NCBI GenBank assembly: GCA_937988705.1
Contig: CALKIA010000651.1
Location: 1-26,886 of the forward strand
DNA length: 26,886 nucleotides
DNA from: an uncultured Chloroflexota bacterium
Lineage (GTDB): Bacteria; Chloroflexota; Anaerolineae; Aggregatilineales; Phototrophicaceae
Direction of reading: 5' to 3'
The position numbers were made by a program, and so were the translations under genes. Every line of letters starts with the position of its first letter. The first letter of the stretch is position 1. Shown here in pieces: positions 15,255-22,644 of this stretch. The notes under the pieces are model-generated. The model was not told where the DNA came from. It made no database searches and worked only from the letters and a program-made list of their open reading frames with translations.

Positions 15255-16067
15255 ATGCACCTGATTACGCCCAAAGATATTTTGATCGAGCTGACGCGCC
15301 TCAATCCGTTTGAGCGGTTCCCGGATGGGCGTCCGCGGGTACCTGATCATCTGGTTGAACGCATCGGCACCGCGACCACCGAACAGGCGTGGGGCGTGCT
15401 GCGCAGTCACGGTTACCATCTGCAGTTTGAGGGTAACTGGCTGCAAACCCACCCTGACAAAATCCTGGTGGGACGCGCCGTCACCGCGATGATGCTCCCA
15501 CACCGACCGGACTTTCATAATCTCGTGCAGGAGACCGGGGTCGCGCAGGGGCGCATCGGCGGACAAAACTCGTGGGTGATTGACACACTGGTCGAAGGCG
15601 ACGTGCTCGTGGTGGACCTGTTCGGCAAAATTAAGAATGGGACGTTCGTCGGCGATAACCTGTCGACCGCCATTCAATCCCGGACTAAGCGCGGTGCGGT
15701 GCTCGACTGCGGCATTCGCGACTATCAGGGGATTCGCGAACTGACCGAGTCGGCATTCTTCTGTCGCGGCGTCGACCCAACGGCCATTGCCGATGTAACC
15801 CTCGCGGGGATCAATCTACCGATCCGTGTGGGCGAGGCGACCGTGCTCCCTGGGGATATCGTCCTCGGCACGCCGTCGGGCGTCATCTTCATCCCGCCGC
15901 ACCTCGCGCAGGAAGTCGCGGAGACGGCGGCGGATATTCAGTTGCGGGATCGCTTTGGCAAATACTGCCTGAGCATCGGCAAATATACGCCCGGCGAAAT
16001 CGACGTGCCGACGTGGCCTGCGCCCATCGAAGCCGAATATCAGGCGTGGCTCGCCCAACAGCCTTAA
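15255..16067 (+). CDS. RraA-fold protein, aldolase-like (HMG/CHA aldolase family)
   Basis: A 270-residue member of the RraA-like family, which includes 4-hydroxy-4-methyl-2-oxoglutarate and other pyruvate aldolases. The family block is GDVLVVDLFGKIKNGTFVGDN near residues 115-135, then a Ser/Thr-Ala-Ile helix and VLDCGIRD with R155 and D156, which place pyruvate and the metal in the aldolases. It is about 100 residues longer than plain RraA because of an N-terminal extension and a C-terminal tail (TWPAPIEAEYQAW). It is the last gene of the locus, 44 nt after mannonate dehydratase, so retro-aldol cleavage of a 2-keto-3-deoxy acid is a plausible job. Such proteins are often mislabelled as demethylmenaquinone methyltransferase or RNase E regulator. 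Confidence 0.82.
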   Translation: MHLITPKDILIELTRLNPFERFPDGRPRVPDHLVERIGTATTEQAWGVLRSHGYHLQFEGNWLQTHPDKILVGRAVTAMMLPHRPDFHNLVQETGVAQGRIGGQNSWVIDTLVEGDVLVVDLFGKIKNGTFVGDNLSTAIQSRTKRGAVLDCGIRDYQGIRELTESAFFCRGVDPTAIADVTLAGINLPIRVGEATVLPGDIVLGTPSGVIFIPPHLAQEVAETAADIQLRDRFGKYCLSIGKYTPGEIDVPTWPAPIEAEYQAWLAQQP

Positions 16068-16100
16068 CCATCAACTAGATCAGGACCCGCGACTGGAATT

Positions 16101-16121
16101 CGGGGATTCCGCTGATCCCCG
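16101..16121 (+). terminator. Hairpin after the last gene of the sugar locus
   Basis: CGGGGAT (16101-16107), 7-nt loop, ATCCCCG (16115-16121), 34 nt after the stop codon of the RraA-like gene. The stem is GC-rich but lacks a T tract. It would be the natural transcript end before the IS element. Confidence 0.45.
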
Positions 16122-16188
16122 GACGCAAGCGGTAGAGCCTGTAGTAGCAAAAAACCCTATCCGCGTGATGTTTCTCGTGAGTCAAGCG

Positions 16189-17457
16189 TGTGGGGGTTAC
16201 TTCGCGTATCTGAGGGAGAAGCTAAGGTTCACGCCACCCGCCGATAGTCGTGATGCAAACCGCCGAGTATGGGAAACGCGGTGACTTGCCCACTCGATGC
16301 TGGCTCAGAACTCGAGTTCGTTGATGGAATTGGTATCTGCCCAGAAATGCCTTGATGAGGTCGAGCCATATTGAAATAGGCAACATACTCCTTGATCACG
16401 CGGTGTAAGTGACGCTCGTTCAGAATGATCAGGTGATCCAGGCATTCGCGGCGCACACTTCCCACAAAGCGTTCACACACGGCATTGGCTTTGGGAGCGC
16501 GAATCGGGGTGCGCAAGACGTCAATTCCACTGGCAACGCGCTGAAACTCGGTACCGTATTTCCGGTCGTTATCGCGGATCAAGAATCGAGGACGGGTGTC
16601 GAAGGGCGTTGCTTCGCGCAATTGCTGCGCGACCCAGACGTCGGAGGGATGGGAGGTCACGCCAAAGTGGACGACGCGCCGTGAACCCAATTCAATGATG
16701 AAGAAGACAACCAGAGTCCGAAACCAGAGATCGTAGGTCTGGAGGAAATCGCATGCCCAGATGTCAGCAGCGTGATTCTTCAGAAAACTGCCCCATGTTT
16801 GACTGGGCTTTCGCGGTGGTGGCGCAGGACGAACTTGACGCACGTATTTGGCGACGGTACGTCTCGTGAGCCCATAGCCCAATTTCCGCAGTTCGTCGCG
16901 AATACGTTTTGAACCCCATAAACGATTGTCGAGCGCCATGGTGTGGATGAGCGCGATGACGTGTTCGGGGACACGCGGTTGCGGTATTCTGACTTTGGAC
17001 TTGTGACGCCAGAATAAGCGGAAGCCTTGGCGATGCCAACCGAGCAGGGTGTCTGGTTTGACGATCAGCAGTGCCTCTCGCCACAGGCGGAAACGGCTCG
17101 CCAGTATGACGAGGAGGATGCGGTCGCGCGGGGTGAGGACGGGACGCTTGGTTTGACGTTGAAGCACAATCAGTTGTTGGCGCAGAAAGGCGTTTTCCGC
17201 GATCAGCTGGGATTTGCTGCGTGTGCTGTCTGCAAGGGTGCCGGCTATTTGATGAGGTTTGGATGGCTGGAAGCATTGTTTGACGGATAGCTCGAGTGCG
17301 ATAAGAAGGCGAATGAGCCCTTGGTAGATAGCTGAGCGTAGGGATTGAAGTTGCATCGAGAATCTCGTTGTCGCAAGGGGTTATCGGTCATGGAAGTTCT
17401 GCATTTTAGCTTCGTTTGAACTTGAATCCAGCCCGGATAGCTTAAGTAGCCCCCACA
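16189..17457 (-). mobile_element. Inner, apparently complete IS of 1269 bp
   Basis: The ends form an imperfect inverted repeat: TGTGGGGGTTACTT at 16189-16202 and, on the minus strand from 17457, TGTGGGGGCTACTT, with weaker matching (TATC, G) continuing to about 26 bp. One full-length transposase gene fills the element. No target duplication is visible at these ends, fitting a deletion at one side after insertion. Confidence 0.7.
16229..17356 (-). CDS. Full-length DDE integrase-core transposase
   Basis: A 375-residue transposase of the inner IS. An N-terminal helical region with AENAFLRQQLIVLQRQTKR (about 53-71) precedes a helix-turn-helix region (WGSKRIRDELRKLGYGLTRR, about 147-166). The C-terminal rve core has the catalytic acids D203 (WACDFLQTYD), D262 (LIRDNDRKYG) and E295 (NAVCERFVGS), followed by RRECLDHLIILNE and FNMARPHQGI. 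All three acids are present and the frame is open, so the enzyme may be active. It is related to the other transposases in this window (same LRQQL and CLDxLIILN motifs) but is a separate element with different ends. Confidence 0.9.
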   Translation of the reverse strand: MQLQSLRSAIYQGLIRLLIALELSVKQCFQPSKPHQIAGTLADSTRSKSQLIAENAFLRQQLIVLQRQTKRPVLTPRDRILLVILASRFRLWREALLIVKPDTLLGWHRQGFRLFWRHKSKVRIPQPRVPEHVIALIHTMALDNRLWGSKRIRDELRKLGYGLTRRTVAKYVRQVRPAPPPRKPSQTWGSFLKNHAADIWACDFLQTYDLWFRTLVVFFIIELGSRRVVHFGVTSHPSDVWVAQQLREATPFDTRPRFLIRDNDRKYGTEFQRVASGIDVLRTPIRAPKANAVCERFVGSVRRECLDHLIILNERHLHRVIKEYVAYFNMARPHQGISGQIPIPSTNSSSEPASSGQVTAFPILGGLHHDYRRVA

Positions 17458-18247
17458 GGGTCGTGAATTTGCTGTCCCGGTCATGAATGAGGAAACGCAT
17501 CGGCGTTCTCGACTCGTCCAACTGCCAGACGAGCTGCCGTCCCTGCTGAGTGACCCAAGCAGTATCGGGGTGGGTGGTGCAACCCGCGAGATGGACGCGA
17601 CGTGAGCCCAGTTCGATAAAGAAGAGGACATACAGCGTTTACAGATGCAGCGTTTCGATGGTGAAGAAATCGCACGCGAGCATCTGCTGTCGATAGTGTT
17701 TCAGAAACGTCCGCCACGAACTCCGACCGCGTTGGGGCGCGGGCATGAGACGATGACGGCGCAGAACGTTCTTGACGGTCGTTGGATCGACGACGAAGCC
17801 AAGCTTCAACAACTCACCTTGTATTTTATCGTACCCCATGCGCGGGTTCTCACGTGCGATCTGCAGAATCAGCGCCTCGATCTCGCAGTCAAGCTTTGGA
17901 CGTCCTCCGTGGTTTGATCGCCGAAAAGTCCATTTCCGACGCACCAGTTCTCGATGCAATTTCAGCACGGTTTCGGGTTGAACCAGCAACACGGCTTCGC
18001 GCAAACGGTGCTGCCATCGCTGCGTTTGTTTCTGCAAACGGGTCGTTAGGGCAACGAGCATCAGCTTTTCAGGACGTGAGAGACGCGGTTTCTTCTTGAT
18101 TTTGTGCTCCAGCACGCGGAGTTGCTGCCGGAGGAGCGCGATCTGCAGGTCTTTTTCGTCAGGCGCAAGACGGATTGACACAAACAGGTCGAAGATGAGC
18201 GTGGTGAGGCACAGTAGGAAATGATAGACCATCGGTAAGGGAGGCAC
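17458..18247 (-). pseudogene. Transposase of the outer IS, broken by a stop codon and truncated
   Basis: The frame starts at ATG 18247 (MPPLPMVYHFLLCL, then DEKDLQIALLRQQL). It keeps the helix-turn-helix (RMGYDKIQGELLKLGFVVDP) and the first catalytic Asp (MLACDFFTIETLHL), then meets TAA at 17641-17639. The same frame continues past the stop as TLYVLFFIELGSRRVHLAGC and reaches the second catalytic Asp in FLIHDRDSKF, where it is cut at the inner IS end (17457). The catalytic Glu and the last roughly 110 residues are absent. Only 51 bp of the outer IS remain on the other side, so the loss was by deletion and not by simple interruption. Confidence 0.85.
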
Positions 18248-18431
18248 GTCTCTGATATCGAATAACAGGAGAGAAGCATAACACGGTCTGCCCTTCTAGT
18301 TGAGGACATTGTCGGTATCAGACGGAGTTTTTCCACCATACAGTAGAGAGCAAAATTGCGAAACACGCAGAGGAATGCAATCGTGCTTCAGGGAGTGATT
18401 AGCGACCAAGTGCAGGTGTTAGGAACTGAAG

Positions 18432-18815
18432 TTATTCTTTTGCCCCTGCATCACGAATGGTTCGTTTAACCGCTTCTACAAACTGTGGGTGAGAAAACGG
18501 CTTCTGAATCGTCGTCACGTCTTTGGGAAGCTCTTCAGCCGCCACAGCGCGTTCCAGATAAGCGCTCGCAACTAGAATCGGAAGCAGAGGATGTTCCTGC
18601 CTCACCCATTGAACGAAATTTACGCCATCCAGCATGGGCATAAGTAGGTCAGAAACCATCAGATCGAAAGCCCCACTGTATTGCAGAGCCGCCAGCGCTT
18701 CAAGACCGTTCCCGGCCTCATAGACTTCATAACCCAAGCCTTGAAGCACGGTTGAAAGGAAGATCTGGATATTAACATCATCTTCAACCACAAGGGCGCG
18801 CATAACCGATCCCAT
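18432..18815 (-). CDS. Single-domain response regulator (receiver)
   Basis: A 127-residue CheY-like receiver with no output domain. The acidic pocket is E11-D12-D13 (VVEDD), the phosphoacceptor is D56 in VSDLLMPMLDG, the switch residue S84 is in LVASAY, and K105 is in IQKPF. It probably receives phosphate from the PAS/GAF histidine kinase encoded upstream on the same strand, 341 nt away. ATG 18815 is used; ATG 18803 (MRALVVEDD) is an equally good start. The 3' end lies 90 nt from the outer IS, so a further downstream gene may have been displaced. Confidence 0.9.
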   Translation of the reverse strand: MGSVMRALVVEDDVNIQIFLSTVLQGLGYEVYEAGNGLEALAALQYSGAFDLMVSDLLMPMLDGVNFVQWVRQEHPLLPILVASAYLERAVAAEELPKDVTTIQKPFSHPQFVEAVKRTIRDAGAKE

Positions 18816-19156
18816 ACCGAAACTCTAAGTTATCGAACGTACTTCACGAAGCAACTGTAGGAGCGCACCTATATGTGCGCCCAAGGCTGGGCAGAGATGG
18901 AGGTCTGCCTGTGCGAAAACATTCGGCAACCTACTTTAGCCTATATACCAGCCAAAATAAAGTTCTGCCCTAATCAATTTATGGCCATCAAAAGTCAGTA
19001 TTTCGGTATTTCTCCCTTTCGTGCCGTTTTGGCATCGGGTTTCGAAAGTGACGATAACTTCAACACCAGCTTCTATCAGCCTCACAACCACAAATTCCTG
19101 CCCCCGCCCCCATCGGCAGCCTCAAGTTAACTTCCAGTTCGTCGAAGTCAATCCAT
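18816..19156. other. Gene-free gap between kinase and response regulator genes
   Basis: This 341-nt gap has no supported gene. It holds a small hairpin (GCGCAC, loop CTATAT, GTGCGC at 18863-18880) upstream of the response regulator. A short plus-strand frame here shows no recognisable features. No clear -35/-10 pair for the response regulator was found. Confidence 0.4.
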
Positions 19157-21907
19157 CTAGACCAGAGGCAACGTGAAGGCGACAATTGCTCCGTGAGGGC
19201 GATTCTCTTCAATCCAAATGCTTCCACCGTGAGCCTCGACAATCCCTCTACAAATCGCAAGCCCCAGCCCGAGCCCCTTACGTTGAGTCTGGTTTTGTCC
19301 ATCAAGTTGGAGAAACGCCTCAAAGACGCTTAGTCGCGCCTCCACTGGAATACCAGGTCCGTTATCGGCGACCTCAATCCGTAGAAACGCCCCATCTATT
19401 CGAGTAGAAATCCAGATTGATGTCCCAATAGGTGCGTGAGAAGCGGCATTCTGCACGAGATTAGAAAGGACTTGGACTATACGCAGCACATCGACCTGAA
19501 CAACCGCAACCTCGGTGAGTAGATTGAAGTGGAGGACGTGCTCAGGCGCGAGCAGTCGCAGATGCTCCTGTGCTGTGAAAATATCAGCGATGGGCTTTGG
19601 CTCACGCGTGACCCGAAATGTTCCGGCAGTCACGCGTGAGAGATCGAGCAGCTGGTCGACGAGATTCGCCATCCGTTCCGCTTCCTCGTCAATGATCGAG
19701 AGAAATCGGCGTCGATTCTCAGCACTGTAGTTCACATCCGAAGCATTAAGTGTACTGGCGAAACCACGGATCGAAGTGAGGGGCGTTCGTAGTTCATGCG
19801 AAATCATCGCCAGGAAACGCATTTTGGTACGGTCGGCCGCTTCAGCCTGATAACGTGCCTGCTGCTCTGCCTCGTATAAGCGCGCTCGTTCCAGTGCTTG
19901 GGCGCATTGATAAGCCATCGCTCTCAGAAACACAGCTTCCTCGGCATCATACGATCTCAGTTGGGCAAAGCCGATTTCGACACTGCCGATAACGCGTTCA
20001 TTGATAAACATGGGAATGACAACGACTGCTTGACTCCTCACATAGGAGGCCGCTGTCGTCAGTGTTCGAGACTGATGCCTGAAACTCTCCGCATCTTCGA
20101 TCCATAGAAGTTTCCTTTCCCGAATAGCATCCGTCATCGGGACGGAGTGATCGAGAGGGATGAGCTGCAGTTGAGTGCTGGCGATTTCGGAGAGGGGCGG
20201 GTCGTAAAGCACCTGTAAGGCGTCACCATCGACAGTAATCATTCCGATGGCGGCATACAGACCTTCCACGGCCGACCGGATGCGTGTAACCACGATCTCA
20301 GCAATTTCTCGTGGGGTCACAGCAGTCGACACATCGGAGGTTAGTTCGTGCAAAAGACGCGTGCGGGCTTCAGCTCGTTTTCGTTCAGTAACTTCCTCTA
20401 CCACAATGTTGATGCCAGTAACGAGTCCGGCGTCATCCTGGAGAGGCATCCAGCTTTCAATCCAGTTACGTGCGATACCCGGCTCAGCCGCCGTTTCGCC
20501 GCTAATCTCGACATTGACCGCGCCTTGACCTGTTGCCAGGATCTGTTGAAAGCGCGGCTCCAATATGTCGGCAAGCTGCGGTAAGATTTCGCGTACGGTG
20601 TGCCCGATGTGCGCTTCCGGCGCAAGCCCGTTGCTCTCGGCCAACCACGTGTTGATGCGTTGATACTCCAGACGCTCATTCAAAACGCACAAGCCTATCG
20701 GCGCGGTGTTGTAGATTGCCTCGATTTCACGCAGCTGCTCCTGCACGCGCTTCTGACTCGCACGCAGCGCTTCTTCGGTTGCTTTCCGGGTGAAAATTTC
20801 CTGCACGAGACGTTCGTTGGTTTGCCGCAGTTCCTCGGTTCGCTCCATAACGCGAATTTCAAGCTGTTGGTGTGCTTTCTGAAGGGCTGCTTCTGCCTGT
20901 TTCTGCGAAATGAACGTGCCAATTTGGGCTGCCACTGTCGAGATTAACCGGACGAAGTATTCGTCCATGGGGTGCTTCTCGCTGGCAAAAAAGGCCAGTA
21001 TCGCCACCACCTCCGACCCGGTCAGCACCGGAACCATAAGTCCAGATTGTAGATCCGCCTTATCCGCCTGGACAGCTCGCGTGAACCGTGTCTCGCGCCT
21101 GAGATCATCAATCGGATAGGGCTGCTTACTCTCCCAAACGTAGCGAAGAAGCCCTGAACTGGGGCCGGCATTGCGCTCACTACCAGCCCGTATAAATTCA
21201 TCCACTTCAAGAGAAACTTGGCTGGCATAGATCGCGGCGCGTTTCAGGGCACTTCGATCATCACTGTATACCCAGGCTTCCCCGCAAACCACCTTCCAGC
21301 GGGCGCATACGCCCTGAAGAACGATGTCTAGGGATTGCTCCACGCTTGCGGATTGGCTCACTGCCGACTGGAGTTCCTGTAAGAGCAGCAGTTCGTGCTC
21401 ACGCTGATGTTGAATCGTGAGGTCAGTGATGACCATACACGTCGCGATTCGATCTCCAAGAGAGAGTGAGCTCAAAGCAACCAGAACGGGCAGCGGCGCA
21501 GCACCGTGAGTGCCGAGCATGACCTCCGCGTGCCAACTTTGCGGTTGATTTTGTTGGAGAAAGCGCCGGAAATTTACGGTCTGATGAGGCTCGAGCAAAG
21601 GATAGATGGAAGTGCCGAGTAACTTTTCCAATCGAGTGTTGAGAAGCTCGGCGAAGCGGCGGTTGCAGTATAAGATTTCACCGGTATCGGCCAGAGTCGC
21701 AGCGCCTTCTTGCATCGACTCGACAAATATCCGATACGGACGTTCCGCATGCTGAAGGGTGAATACTTGATCACCGTCCGGTCCCGAAACGACCAACGCA
21801 TCGACTTCTCCCTGACGAATTCCGCGGAGAATTTCTTCAGCTTCTTCTAAACGACTGCGTAATGCCTCATTTTCTTCCAGCAGTATGGTCAGCGTCTCAT
21901 CAGTCAC
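19157..21907 (-). CDS. Soluble sensor histidine kinase, PAS-GAF-PAS-GAF-HisKA-HATPase
   Basis: A 916-residue kinase with no membrane segment. Order: coiled coil 5-35; PAS 56-165; GAF 186-335; long coiled coil 335-395; PAS 395-510 (TAPIGLCVLNERLEYQRIN); GAF 518-675; HisKA with H704 in MISHELRTPLTSI; HATPase_c with N820 (LVQNAASHA), DNGPGIP near 848 and GLGLGLAIC near 878. It lacks its own receiver, so the separate response regulator downstream is the likely partner. The GTG start at 21907 is supported by AGGAG 6 nt upstream. It follows the second kaiB gene by 49 nt on the same strand, suggesting it is the output or input kinase of the Kai system. Its domains differ from cyanobacterial SasA, which has a KaiB-like sensor domain. 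Confidence 0.93.
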   Translation of the reverse strand: MTDETLTILLEENEALRSRLEEAEEILRGIRQGEVDALVVSGPDGDQVFTLQHAERPYRIFVESMQEGAATLADTGEILYCNRRFAELLNTRLEKLLGTSIYPLLEPHQTVNFRRFLQQNQPQSWHAEVMLGTHGAAPLPVLVALSSLSLGDRIATCMVITDLTIQHQREHELLLLQELQSAVSQSASVEQSLDIVLQGVCARWKVVCGEAWVYSDDRSALKRAAIYASQVSLEVDEFIRAGSERNAGPSSGLLRYVWESKQPYPIDDLRRETRFTRAVQADKADLQSGLMVPVLTGSEVVAILAFFASEKHPMDEYFVRLISTVAAQIGTFISQKQAEAALQKAHQQLEIRVMERTEELRQTNERLVQEIFTRKATEEALRASQKRVQEQLREIEAIYNTAPIGLCVLNERLEYQRINTWLAESNGLAPEAHIGHTVREILPQLADILEPRFQQILATGQGAVNVEISGETAAEPGIARNWIESWMPLQDDAGLVTGINIVVEEVTERKRAEARTRLLHELTSDVSTAVTPREIAEIVVTRIRSAVEGLYAAIGMITVDGDALQVLYDPPLSEIASTQLQLIPLDHSVPMTDAIRERKLLWIEDAESFRHQSRTLTTAASYVRSQAVVVIPMFINERVIGSVEIGFAQLRSYDAEEAVFLRAMAYQCAQALERARLYEAEQQARYQAEAADRTKMRFLAMISHELRTPLTSIRGFASTLNASDVNYSAENRRRFLSIIDEEAERMANLVDQLLDLSRVTAGTFRVTREPKPIADIFTAQEHLRLLAPEHVLHFNLLTEVAVVQVDVLRIVQVLSNLVQNAASHAPIGTSIWISTRIDGAFLRIEVADNGPGIPVEARLSVFEAFLQLDGQNQTQRKGLGLGLAICRGIVEAHGGSIWIEENRPHGAIVAFTLPLV

Positions 21908-21956
21908 CGCCTACTCCTCTGCCACCCAACTTAGGACAAAGACCAAATCTCATTCC

Positions 21957-22289
21957 TTAACTTAAGCCCAATCCCGCCAACACGCGTGATTCATCAGACA
22001 TATCCCCAACGAGCTTGCGGAGTGGGTGTGGGAGGTGCTTCACCAGCGTGGGAGTCGCGATGATTGTCTCGGCTCGAGCGCGTTCAGGCTGCTGATAAAT
22101 GTCGATGATTTCCAGCTCATAACGATCCTTCAGATGCGCATTGCAGATCGCCGTTACATTGGCGATAGCGCGGGTTGACTTCGGTGTTGCTCCAGTCACA
22201 TAGAGGGATAAGGAGTACACAGCGTTCTTGGCGCTCGCCAGTCCCTGCTCAAGCATATTCCTTGAGTCACCGAGCTCGTCTTCTGGCAT
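21957..22289 (-). CDS. kaiB: KaiB-family protein, divergent copy
   Basis: A 110-residue thioredoxin-like KaiB protein: LYVTGATPKS, RYELEIIDIYQQPERAR, IIATPTLVKHLPHPLRKLVG, then DMSDESRVLAGLGL. An N-terminal extension of about 25 residues precedes the fold. The usual PPP before the RK is PHP here, and KIIGDLSD becomes KLVGDMSD. The loop that supports KaiB fold switching is thus altered but keeps the Gly-Asp pair. AAGGAG lies 8 nt before ATG 22289, 12 nt after the stop of the other kaiB. It may bind a different KaiC state or partner than its neighbour. Confidence 0.9.
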   Translation of the reverse strand: MPEDELGDSRNMLEQGLASAKNAVYSLSLYVTGATPKSTRAIANVTAICNAHLKDRYELEIIDIYQQPERARAETIIATPTLVKHLPHPLRKLVGDMSDESRVLAGLGLS

Positions 22290-22301
22290 AAAACACTCTC
22301 C

Positions 22302-22625
22302 TTACTGGGACCGCGGGCGAAGTTGTAACCCGATCAACACATGTTCCGTGTCAGCGAGATCGCCGATGATCTTTCTAATCGGTGGCGGGAGTTTGCGCAC
22401 GAGGGTAGGAATGGCAACAATTTGGTCCGCTTGAGCAAACTGGGGGTTCTCCAATAGGTCAATGACGTTGATCCGATACCGGCCATTCAGATGGTCATCA
22501 CAAAACCGCTGCAAATTAGCGAATGCCAGCAATGATTTTGGTGACTGCCCCGCAACATACAGGCACAGATCCCAGAACTCGCCTTTCACATTCTCTTCAC
22601 CGCTCGAATCTTCCGAAGTGGTCAT
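22302..22625 (-). CDS. kaiB: KaiB-family protein, canonical copy
   Basis: A 107-residue KaiB. After an acidic N-terminus of about 17 residues it reads LCLYVAGQSPKS, RYRINVIDLLENPQFAQAD, IVAIPTLVRKLPPPIRKIIG, then DLADTEHVLIGL, very close to the classical KaiB sequence. KaiB binds the phosphorylated KaiC ring and resets the clock or signals to the kinase. The C-terminal acidic tail of cyanobacterial KaiB is missing. AAGGAG lies 6 nt before ATG 22625, and the gene begins 19 nt after kaiC ends, so the two should be co-transcribed. Confidence 0.93.
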   Translation of the reverse strand: MTTSEDSSGEENVKGEFWDLCLYVAGQSPKSLLAFANLQRFCDDHLNGRYRINVIDLLENPQFAQADQIVAIPTLVRKLPPPIRKIIGDLADTEHVLIGLQLRPRSQ

Positions 22626-22644
22626 GGCCTACTCCTTTGTTTAT

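Larger units (their letters stand above)
16138..18342 (-). mobile_element. Outer IS element with target duplication, degraded and containing a second IS
   Basis: The left end is CCTGTAGTAGCAAAAAACC (from 16138). The right end, read inward on the minus strand from 18342, is TGTATGGTGGAAAAAC. The same left end occurs at 26594 and the same right end near 259. A perfect 6-bp direct repeat GTAGAG flanks it (16132-16137 and 18343-18348), consistent with a target duplication. Without the inner IS only about 936 bp of this element remains, so roughly 300 bp covering the transposase C-terminus is missing. Confidence 0.7.

Noticed and set aside
14272..15255. 327-codon open frame antisense to mannonate dehydratase
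   Set aside because: The plus-strand gene carries clear catalytic motifs and a coupled start. The antisense product has none.
16189..17457. Inner IS and outer IS as copies of the same element
   Set aside because: Their terminal repeats differ (TGTGGGGG versus TGTAGTAG/TGTATGG) and the transposases are only distantly similar.
18873..19130. 85-codon frame on the plus strand between kinase and regulator genes
   Set aside because: No Shine-Dalgarno, no domain and a low-complexity end (PPPPSAASS); treated as chance.
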